Shown in pieces: positions 34,361-41,224 of a stretch of 55,968 nt of DNA. Position 1 is the stretch's first letter, and each line of letters opens with the position of its first letter. The stretch lies in assembly GCA_017436125.1 (NCBI GenBank), contig JAFSDS010000015.1:1-55968 (forward strand), given 5' to 3'. A program made the position numbers and the translations under genes. The stretch comes from Oscillospiraceae bacterium (GTDB lineage: Bacteria; Bacillota; Clostridia; Oscillospirales; Ruminococcaceae). The notes under the pieces were generated by a model. The model did not search any database and was not told the origin of the DNA. It saw only the letters and a program-made list of their open reading frames with translations.

Positions 34361-35704
34361 TTATTCAACTATTGTGGCTTTTACCATTTCATCAATGCTT
34401 TCGCTGTTTTCAAGAGATCCGATGCATCTGATGAGTTCATTGAGTTTTTCTTCGGAAAGCGGAATCTCTTCCTTCATATCCATAAGGTGGCTGATTTCTT
34501 CCTCAAAAGTATAGCTGTAATAATCGGGAGTAATGTTCATATCGCGGCTGTAGGTTTTGCCGTTTTTCATTTTTACGTGCACTTTGGAGCAGAGAGAAGC
34601 AAGTTCTTCATTGCCTTCAACGGAAACTTTGCTGAGAAGAGCAAGAGTATCCGGGTCGTCGAATTTACACATATCCGCAAAGGTGCATCTGTTGTTGAGA
34701 AGACAAACTGCCATGCAGAAAGGAGCACTGTTATAGGTTTGTGCGGTATTTGCATAGGGACCCCAATATCTGCTGCCGGGATAGTTTACCGCATAAGTAT
34801 CGCCTTCAACAACTACGGATTCAATTTCGGAAACATCAAAAGGACCCTGCTCATTGATAAGAGCGAGCATATTGATGATATGAGTCTGGTTAAGCTGGCA
34901 AGCCGGATAGGTTTTTACAGTGCAGTTCATGATTTCCCAGACTTTTCCGAGTTTGCCGGTTACTTTTTCTGCATCAGCTTCGCATCCGCAGTAAAGCTGG
35001 AAGAAACCTCTGGGATATTCCATTGCTTCCGGATTTCCGATAGCGCCGGCTTTTGCAATCTGTGCAGCCATAAGTCCGTTACGTGCGGCAATACCGGGTT
35101 CAAAACGTCCTTCGGCCCCGGAAAGCGGGCAAAGAGGACCGCTGGTGCTCGCATGAGCAAAACCGTAAGCATTGACCATTTCTTCTTCGGTAAGGCCAAG
35201 AAGAAGTCCTGCGGTGGTGGTTGCACCGAAGATTCCGTACATAGGAGTGGGGCGATATCCGTGAGCGGTGCTGATTGCGGTGTAATCACGGCAAAGCGCA
35301 CAGCTTACTTCATATCCTGCAACAAGTGCGGTAATAAGTTCCTTACCGTTTTTGCGGAGTTTCTGTGCAAGGGCAATTCCGAGAGGGTTGCAAACGGTGC
35401 CGATATGAGTGGTTCCTCTGGAGTCCTCCTGAATTCTCGCGTGGAACATAACGCTGGTAGCAAATGCGATATCTGCAATGGAAGTTTCAAGTCCGCTTCC
35501 CATCATGATTGCTTCGGGATATGCCTGTTCGGAAATAACCTGAATGGTTTTGCGCGCAAGAACGCTGTTTTCAAGGTTGTATCCGGAAAGACCGATTCCG
35601 ATTGCATGGAGTAGAATGGCTTTCATCTTATCTACAACATGTTCAGGAAGGTCCTCATATTTGAGATTTACCGCAAAATGTGCCAAAGACTGGGTAATTG
35701 TCAT
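34361..35704 (-). CDS. MmgE/PrpD-family protein
   Basis: 447 residues of the MmgE/PrpD fold, which includes 2-methylcitrate dehydratase, iminodisuccinate epimerase and cis-aconitate decarboxylase. Visible family features: SVMFHARIQEDSRGTTHIG, VAGYEVSCALCRDY, HGYRPTPMYGIFGATTTAG and the conserved TYPACQLNQTHI. Which small carboxylate it acts on cannot be read from sequence. AGGGGAATG precedes the ATG. It carries its own upstream copy of the shared LysR-type motif. Confidence 0.85.
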   Translation of the reverse strand: MTITQSLAHFAVNLKYEDLPEHVVDKMKAILLHAIGIGLSGYNLENSVLARKTIQVISEQAYPEAIMMGSGLETSIADIAFATSVMFHARIQEDSRGTTHIGTVCNPLGIALAQKLRKNGKELITALVAGYEVSCALCRDYTAISTAHGYRPTPMYGIFGATTTAGLLLGLTEEEMVNAYGFAHASTSGPLCPLSGAEGRFEPGIAARNGLMAAQIAKAGAIGNPEAMEYPRGFFQLYCGCEADAEKVTGKLGKVWEIMNCTVKTYPACQLNQTHIINMLALINEQGPFDVSEIESVVVEGDTYAVNYPGSRYWGPYANTAQTYNSAPFCMAVCLLNNRCTFADMCKFDDPDTLALLSKVSVEGNEELASLCSKVHVKMKNGKTYSRDMNITPDYYSYTFEEEISHLMDMKEEIPLSEEKLNELIRCIGSLENSESIDEMVKATIVE

Positions 35705-35786
35705 ATAATCATTCCCCTTATTGTTAAGATTTGAGCAGCGAATCCATTTCCGCTGCCGCTATTTTATATAGTAACTTTGAAAAAGG

Positions 35787-35823
35787 AAAATGTACAATAT
35801 TAAAAGTGAAATCTATTATTCAT
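35787..35823. promoter_or_regulatory. Shared motif, probable LysR site (copy 2)
   Basis: AAAATGTACAATAT (35787-35800), AAAAGTG (35802-35808) and CTATTATTCAT (35813-35823), same order as at 33401-33437, about 85 bases upstream of the MmgE/PrpD start. Confidence 0.5.
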
Positions 35824-36118
35824 AAACTGAATAATATATGTTGTTTCTTTTTAAGTATTAAAAGGAATAATACTGTTTTAAGAAAATATTTTTGTTAAAA
35901 TTGGAACAATGATTTAGAACAGAGGCTTCTTTTTCTTTTACCATATTATAAATTCATAAAGCAATGATCAAAATTTCTGTTATCGGCAAAAACTGTGCAA
36001 TTAATCGCGCTTTATTAATTAATATTTCCCGATAATATTTCTATGTTATCGTTACTTGTTGTGCTACCAATAAATTACGGTAAATATATTATTCTACCAT
36101 AATAATCCCAAATCTACA
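35824..36118. other. A+T-rich non-coding stretch
   Basis: No coding frame with a ribosome site. The only feature noted is TATCGGCAAAAA (35981-35992), identical to the operator half-site of the Fic gene promoter at 40198. It marks the passage from backbone into the accessory island. Confidence 0.5.
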
Positions 36119-36300
36119 CTTCACGGATAACATTGAAAACTGGCAAAAATACTGTTTTTCCATGTTGGATTTTGCTAACCGCAGCGGCATTTGACTGTAC
36201 ATATTAACGAAAAACGGTGCTTTCACCGTGAATATTCGGGAAGGGTGTAGAAGTTTGAGCACCGAAAAAGAAAGCCCGTGTTCAAAATGAACACGAGCCT
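36119..36300. repeat. Dispersed 180-bp repeat, copy B
   Basis: Partner of 29476-29656. Its terminal hairpin is GTGTTC/GAACAC where copy A has GTGCTC/GAGCAC, so pairing is kept by changes on both sides. In one frame it reads FTDNIENWQKYC, then FSMLDFANRSGI and stop, which looks like a protein C-terminus without its gene. No abrB-like start precedes this copy. Confidence 0.8.
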
Positions 36301-36321
36301 TGCCGTAAAACGCAATAACTA

Positions 36322-36387
36322 TTTTACACCCTATCGGGTATATTATTTGTGTAATTCATTGACATTATACCCGATAGGGTGTAAAAT
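36322..36387. promoter_or_regulatory. hipB operators and promoter
   Basis: A perfect 21-bp inverted repeat (36322-36342 against 36366-36386). Each half contains an ACCC-4-GGGT dyad. The right half fills the spacer of a promoter TTGACA (36359-36364), 17 bases, TAAAAT (36382-36387). Expected transcription start falls at about 36394, the A of the hipB ATG. Confidence 0.75.
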
Positions 36388-36393
36388 CCAGTT

Positions 36394-36597
36394 ATGAACA
36401 CTATCGCTGAATTTATTAAACAAAAAAGAAAAGAAGCCGGACTTACTCAGGAGGAGTTTGCCCTCCATTCCGGCCTTGGACTTCGCTTTGTTCGCGAACT
36501 TGAACAAGGCAAAGAAACCGTAAGAATGGATAAAGTCAATCAGGCTCTTGCAATGTTCGGCATGAAAGCCGTTCCTGGAAGAAAGGATGAAAACTGA
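36394..36597 (+). CDS. HipB-like XRE antitoxin/repressor
   Basis: 67 residues: a single XRE helix-turn-helix (AGLTQEEFALHSGLGLRFVRELEQGKETV) with the short C-terminal strand typical of HipB. No Shine-Dalgarno lies at proper distance and the -10 box ends 6 bases before the ATG, so the mRNA is probably leaderless. It is followed by a broken hipA. In intact systems HipB neutralises the HipA kinase and represses the operon through sites like those upstream. Confidence 0.8.
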   Translation: MNTIAEFIKQKRKEAGLTQEEFALHSGLGLRFVRELEQGKETVRMDKVNQALAMFGMKAVPGRKDEN

Positions 36598-36752
36598 CGG
36601 AAGCATACAGAACAGCGTATGTATATGTGTGGGAAATTTTTGCGAGAATCCTGAAAGAAACGGATTACGGGTATTCATTCGTTTATGATGACAATTATCT
36701 CAAAGGAGCAACTTTTACGTATTTTGTCTTAGCAAACATAACATTTGATTAA
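36594..36752 (+). pseudogene. HipA N-terminal remnant
   Basis: In the frame opening at 36594 the translation TEAYRTAYVYVWEIFARILK, then ETDYGYSFVYDDNYLKG, matches the HipA N-terminal domain (compare TAKVYV...AGTLTE-TDEGYLFAYDEEYL of family members). It lacks a normal start codon, loses similarity after about 40 codons and stops at 36752. The kinase core is absent. The position straight after hipB is the usual hipA position. Confidence 0.6.
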
Positions 36753-36931
36753 AAACTTGAGGTTTCGGAAGACTTGGTCCGCAGCGGAAACATTAGCGGA
36801 CTAACTAAACTTGCACGATGTTACACGCACTTACACGCGTGCAAGTGTGTGTTTAAGCATTCTTGCGAAAGCAAAACGGTGTTTTTCGCTTTTTAAAAAG
36901 CAGTGTGTTTGATAAATTTTTATGCTATATA

Positions 36932-36963
36932 ATCGTTCACTTGTCATATGACAAATGAACGAT
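36932..36963. repeat. 32-bp palindrome
   Basis: ATCGTTCACTTGTCA (36932-36946) against 36949-36963, 14 of 15 positions paired around TA. A TATAAT (36928-36933) overlaps its left edge. Confidence 0.7.
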
Positions 36964-37080
36964 AAACCAGTAAGAATTTCTTACAAGTTTAAAATTGCGC
37001 CATTTGAAAGTGCTATTTTAGTGTATTATATTAAAAAGAATATCATTGCTGAATATATCAAAAAATGGCGATAAGTCTGT

Positions 37081-37109
37081 GTAACTGTTCGGAATTTCCG
37101 AACAGTTAC
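37081..37109. repeat. Perfect 29-bp palindrome
   Basis: GTAACTGTTCGGAA (37081-37094), one central T, and the exact complement (37096-37109). No T tract follows, so it does not look like a terminator. Confidence 0.75.
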
Positions 37110-37228
37110 GATTGAATATGGCGGATTGGCCGTGCTCAACTTTTTGATATGGTCACCATCGTAGGCTATTGTCATTTCTGTTAATAAGATTTGTTAAGAG
37201 AAATATAAATTGAATATCTAATAGATTT

Positions 37229-37275
37229 AACGCAGATCCAACGCAATTTAACGCATTGAATTTGCGTTAAATTGC
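37229..37275. repeat. Iteron-like AACGCA repeats with inverted repeat
   Basis: AACGCA at 37229, 37240 and 37250 (10-11 base spacing) and its complement at 37263-37268; the last direct copy is part of a 13-bp inverted repeat GCAATTTAACGCA / TGCGTTAAATTGC. Confidence 0.6.
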
Positions 37276-37435
37276 ATTAGAAAGATAAAGCACAAAATAA
37301 TTATGTCTTTGTCTTTGCAAAGAAACCTCTTCATGGAAAATAATACGGTTCTTTTTTGCTATATTGAAACCTACAAAAAATACTGTTATTATTTAATTAT
37401 AAATTCTGTAAACAACCGTGAATGGGGTGGATTTG

Positions 37436-38539
37436 GTGATATATAAGTTAGCACAAAATGGCGTTAGTTCGTTGAACCTATCTATAGAATATTTTAAAAA
37501 ATTATTCTATTTTTCAGATAGATATAATCAATATGAAACCGATGATAATTTTAAAATCTGCATAACTTTTTTGGAAAATGCTATTGAATTACTCTTAAAA
37601 ACTATTCTTGTGCATTATGACCCATTATCCATTTATGAATCTCCGGAAAGTAAAACCATAAAAAAAGCATTACTAAAAGTAAGTAGCCATCAAAAATTAG
37701 AAGACATACTTATTTCAGAGGGTAGTTTTCGTACAATAAAATATTGCGATACTATCAAAAAGTATAATGACCATTACTGTAAATCCGATAAGGTTTATAA
37801 TATTTTAAGTCAGTTGGGCGAAATTAGAAATGCCATTACTCATTTTGGGGTTAGCATAGATGATACAAATGAATTAATTGTTTCGCTTATAGACGTTTAT
37901 GATGTTATTTATAACTATCTTTATCCACAGCTTTTAGAGATAGATAGTATTGAAGAGTTCTTTACCAGTGACGCATTAATTGTTAAAACAATTCATGGGT
38001 TAAAACCACTTTTTGATGATGACTATACATATAATAATATATTGGATTTTTTAGATGAACTTCTTGAGGAATCTGAAAGATATTCATTAGAAAGTCGTCT
38101 TGATAAACCTAAATATAAAATTAACGAATTTATAGAACTCATGAAAAGCGCTGTAGAAGATCCAAAATTTAGTAAAATATTATACAAAAATAATGCGAAC
38201 ATTGAATTTGAGGATTGCGCTTATGATAAGAATGATTTCTACTTCAATATTGTAAAAAATGGAAATATAGATGACACTATACTTTCTTGCTATTCAAGAT
38301 ATTTCAATGTAACTTCGTTTTGCAATGAAAGCGGCAGAATATATTTTGTTGTAGCCCATAATAATCGCAAAATTTATATATATAAAGATTTTGCGGATTC
38401 TTATTGGCCTCAAAGCAGCGATCCCGAACTTGACGAACAGTGGGAAAAGGATTATCAAAAAGGTTTGTGTGATAAGTTGAATTTATCAAAGAATAACATA
38501 TTAAAAGCTTTTGATGTTATGACCAAAAGTTTTGAATAA
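37436..38539 (+). CDS. HEPN-domain protein upstream of reverse transcriptase
   Basis: About 367 residues. Helical N-terminal half with ITFLENAIELLLKTILV and the RNase motif R131-N-A-I-T-H136 (R-x4-H) in GEIRNAITHFG, the core of HEPN RNases. The C-terminal third is beta-rich and unrecognised. Start GTG 37436 has GGGGTGG 5 bases upstream. Strongly A+T-rich, unlike the backbone genes. It ends 31 bases before the reverse transcriptase. In AbiA-type systems an RT and a HEPN domain are fused; here they are separate genes, suggesting a split version or a new pairing. Confidence 0.65.
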   Translation: MIYKLAQNGVSSLNLSIEYFKKLFYFSDRYNQYETDDNFKICITFLENAIELLLKTILVHYDPLSIYESPESKTIKKALLKVSSHQKLEDILISEGSFRTIKYCDTIKKYNDHYCKSDKVYNILSQLGEIRNAITHFGVSIDDTNELIVSLIDVYDVIYNYLYPQLLEIDSIEEFFTSDALIVKTIHGLKPLFDDDYTYNNILDFLDELLEESERYSLESRLDKPKYKINEFIELMKSAVEDPKFSKILYKNNANIEFEDCAYDKNDFYFNIVKNGNIDDTILSCYSRYFNVTSFCNESGRIYFVVAHNNRKIYIYKDFADSYWPQSSDPELDEQWEKDYQKGLCDKLNLSKNNILKAFDVMTKSFE

Positions 38540-38570
38540 TAGGAGTTTTCATAAATGGAAAGGGAATAAA

Positions 38571-40085
38571 ATGAGCAAAACATATTATGATTTTATGGAT
38601 GAAATCAATTCTCAAGAATTATATGACAGACTTGTTCAATATGGAATGTTTTCGGAAAAATTACCACCTGTTTTGACTGCGGAAACATTTTTAAGCTATT
38701 GTAAAAATACTAGAGCTCAGAATTTTCAAAATAGATGGTATGGTTATATTACATATGAAAACATTAGAAATATTAACATACCAAGAAATTTGGCAATACC
38801 AACTCCCATGGGACATGAATTATTATGTAAGTGTTTGTCTAATAATTGGGATGAAATAAAAAATCATTTTAAAGAAAAGACTAAAGATCAGCCAAGGATA
38901 ATTAGTCGTATTCACATAAGAAAAATGAAAGAGACTGAAGCTCTTTTTGAAATGAATTACAAAAACTGGCGCACAGACGGAACTCCAGAACCTGATATAT
39001 ATTTAGGAAAGAAATATTTGGTAAAAGCAGATATTTCTAAATGCTATCCAAGTATTTATACACATGCGATACCATGGGCGCTTGTAGGTAAAACACAGGC
39101 AAAAACTACAGTAAATGATAAAAATTTGTGGTACAATAAAATTGACCATGCAGCTCAATACTCAAAGAATGGTGAAACGCATGGATTATTGATTGGCCCT
39201 CACACCTCTAATATCTTATCTGAAATAATTTTATGTTCTATCGATAACGAATTATCTAAAAAGTATAAAAATTACATCAGATATATTGATGATTATTCTT
39301 GTTATGTTGAAACTAGAGAAGAAGCAGAACAGTTTTTAATTGATTTAAATAAAGAACTTAGAAAATTCGATTTATTGATGAATCACAAAAAAACTGAAAT
39401 AGAGGAATTACCAATATGTGTAGTAGATACATGGATTCACAAAATACAAAATCAAACTGTTAATTTTCAGAAACATAAAGATTATGTAGATTATAAGGAA
39501 ATTCAAGCTTATTTGGATTTTGCAATTAAACTTGTAAACAAAACAACAGATAATCAATCAATACTTTACTATGCAATAAAAAGTTTGAAAAACTACAATT
39601 TAACACAAAATGCTAAGACCTATCTTGTTAAATCAGTAGTATCACTTGCTTTATTATATCCGTATTTGGTTCCCATATTAGACGAATTCGTATTTGAACA
39701 ATACACCGTAGATTCTGCAGATATTGGCAAATATGCCAATATGATTTATGACAAATATAAAGCAAAAAATAATTTTGAAGCATGTGCATACGCAATAATG
39801 TATATTATAAAATCTGGTGCAAAGTTGGAAAATTTTTCGATTAATGATGCTATAGAGAGTAAAGATTGCATGTTCCTTTTGCTGTCATTATTATATTGCA
39901 GAAAAAACAAATGGCGTTCTGGCGAAAAAACTTTAAAAGATTTTGCTAAAGAGTTATTATCAAATAATGAAATGGAGCAATATTGGCTATTTATTTATGA
40001 GAGTTTGGGACATACTCTTTTGAAAGATGAGTGGTCAGCAATGAAAAAAGCTCGTGTTACCTTTATAAAGAAAGAATATTTATAA
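38571..40085 (+). CDS. Abi/UG-type (DRT-like) reverse transcriptase
   Basis: 504 residues. RT motifs in order: NIPRNLAIPTP, YLVKADISKCYPSIYTH with D154, GLLIGPHTSNILSEI, and RYIDDYSCYV with Y238-I-D240-D241, then MNHKKTEI. After about residue 290 there is a ~210-residue helical domain in place of the group II intron maturase domain. This is the layout of the Abi and 'unknown group' RTs used in anti-phage systems (AbiA/AbiK/DRT), which polymerise DNA on or without an ncRNA template. ATG 38571 has AAAGGG upstream. It pairs with the HEPN gene; class within the UG RTs cannot be set by eye. Confidence 0.8.
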   Translation: MSKTYYDFMDEINSQELYDRLVQYGMFSEKLPPVLTAETFLSYCKNTRAQNFQNRWYGYITYENIRNINIPRNLAIPTPMGHELLCKCLSNNWDEIKNHFKEKTKDQPRIISRIHIRKMKETEALFEMNYKNWRTDGTPEPDIYLGKKYLVKADISKCYPSIYTHAIPWALVGKTQAKTTVNDKNLWYNKIDHAAQYSKNGETHGLLIGPHTSNILSEIILCSIDNELSKKYKNYIRYIDDYSCYVETREEAEQFLIDLNKELRKFDLLMNHKKTEIEELPICVVDTWIHKIQNQTVNFQKHKDYVDYKEIQAYLDFAIKLVNKTTDNQSILYYAIKSLKNYNLTQNAKTYLVKSVVSLALLYPYLVPILDEFVFEQYTVDSADIGKYANMIYDKYKAKNNFEACAYAIMYIIKSGAKLENFSINDAIESKDCMFLLLSLLYCRKNKWRSGEKTLKDFAKELLSNNEMEQYWLFIYESLGHTLLKDEWSAMKKARVTFIKKEYL

Positions 40086-40095
40086 TATTTAGTGT

Positions 40096-40132
40096 AAAAG
40101 GCTACTGACAGATTAAAGTCAGTAGCCTTTTT
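40096..40132 (+). terminator. Terminator of the HEPN-RT operon
   Basis: AAAAGGCTACTGAC / GTCAGTAGCCTTTTT stem with an 8-base loop. Confidence 0.9.
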
Positions 40133-40197
40133 GTAAGTAGTTTAATATTATTTTAAAGTTTGTTATGCTATACACAAAACTGAAACAATGTTTCCGG

Positions 40198-40262
40198 TAT
40201 CGGCAAAAAGTGAATATTGTGTTGTAAATATGTTGCATTTTTTGCCGATAAAGTGCTATAAT
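40198..40262 (+). promoter_or_regulatory. Operator and promoter of the HTH-Fic gene
   Basis: A perfect 12-bp inverted repeat TATCGGCAAAAA (40198-40209) / 40239-40250. The right arm lies inside the spacer of a promoter TTGCAT (40233-40238), 18 bases, TATAAT (40257-40262), a likely autoregulatory site. Confidence 0.6.
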
Positions 40263-40304
40263 ATTAAATAGTTAATTATACTTTATAGCAACGGAGGATA
40301 GCAA

Positions 40305-41195
40305 ATGCAATACCTTTCAGTTATAGAAACGGCTAAAAAATGGAATATGTCGGAGCGCAGTGTAAGAAACTATTGTGCTCAGGGACGTGTTATAGGAGCA
40401 TTTCTTACCGGCAAAACCTGGAATATTCCGGAAAATGCAGAAAAACCGGAACGTTCTAACAAAAAGAAAGAACAACCCGTAACTTTGCTTGATATTTTAC
40501 AGGAGCAAAAAAACAGTAAATTTTCCGGTGGTATTTATCATAAAACACAGATAGACTTGACATACAACTCCAATCATATGGAGGGTAGCCGCCTTACTCA
40601 TGATCAGACCAGATATATTTTTGAAACCAATACCATTGGTGTAGAAAATGAAAGTCTTAACGTGGACGATGTAATCGAAACAGCAAATCATTTCCGTTGC
40701 ATTGATATGATTATTGATAACGCAAAATCCGGTTTGACGGAGAAATTTATTAAAGAACTTCATTTGATTTTGAAAAACGGAACCAGCGATTCAAGAAAAG
40801 ATTGGTTCGCAGTTGGCGATTATAAAAAACTTCCGAATGAAGTCGGCGGAATGGAAACTGCATTTCCAGAAGATGTTTCTAAAAAAATGAAAACTTTGTT
40901 GTCTGAATATAACCAAAAAGAAGAAAAAAGCATTGAAGATATTTTGGATTTTCATGTAAAATTTGAAAAAATTCATCCTTTCCAGGACGGCAACGGACGA
41001 GTTGGAAGATTGATTATGTTTAAGGAATGCCTTAAATACAATATTATTCCTTTTATTATTGAAGATGACCTTAAAATATTCTATTACCGTGGACTTAAAG
41101 AATGGAATAATGAAAAAGGTTATCTTATGGATACTTGCCTTACTGCACAAGATAAATATAAAGCATATTTAGATTATTTCAGAATTTCTTACTAA
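40305..41195 (+). CDS. HTH-Fic AMP-transferase-like protein
   Basis: 296 residues. An N-terminal excisionase/MerR-like helix-turn-helix (YLSVIETAKKWNMSERSVRN, residues 1-50) is joined to a Fic domain with the catalytic loop H224-PFQDGNGRVGR. Fic enzymes transfer AMP or other nucleotide groups to proteins. An inhibitory-helix motif (S/T-x3-E-x2-N) is not obvious except for TYNSNHMEGS, which resembles the N-terminal inhibitory helix (S-x-x-x-E-G) of class II Fic proteins. It precedes hsdM by 29 bases and may share its transcript; such Fic genes often sit in type I R-M loci. Confidence 0.88.
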   Translation: MQYLSVIETAKKWNMSERSVRNYCAQGRVIGAFLTGKTWNIPENAEKPERSNKKKEQPVTLLDILQEQKNSKFSGGIYHKTQIDLTYNSNHMEGSRLTHDQTRYIFETNTIGVENESLNVDDVIETANHFRCIDMIIDNAKSGLTEKFIKELHLILKNGTSDSRKDWFAVGDYKKLPNEVGGMETAFPEDVSKKMKTLLSEYNQKEEKSIEDILDFHVKFEKIHPFQDGNGRVGRLIMFKECLKYNIIPFIIEDDLKIFYYRGLKEWNNEKGYLMDTCLTAQDKYKAYLDYFRISY

Positions 41196-41224
41196 TTAAT
41201 GTTTATATAAATGAGGAAATTATC

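Larger units (their letters stand above)
36753..37435. other. Palindrome-rich non-coding region upstream of HEPN-RT
   Basis: About 680 bases with no convincing gene. Contents: a 9-bp inverted repeat (36809-36817/36838-36846) around a tandem TTACACGC; a 32-bp near-perfect palindrome (36932-36963) right after a TATAAT; GTAAGAA-T-TTCTTAC (36970-36984); a perfect 14-bp dyad around one base (37081-37109), itself framed by ATATCAAAAA (37055-37064) and TTTTTGATAT (37141-37150); and three AACGCA repeats at 37229, 37240 and 37250 leading into a 13-bp inverted repeat (37243-37255/37263-37275). Confidence 0.6.

Noticed and set aside
37229..37275. CRISPR-like direct repeats (AACGCA)
   Set aside because: The repeat is only 6 bases with 10-11 base spacing, so it is not an array; no cas genes are present.
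36753..37435. A tRNA or rRNA gene hidden in the palindromic region
   Set aside because: No T-loop (GTTCGA-type) with matching acceptor stem was found; the dyads are too short and isolated.
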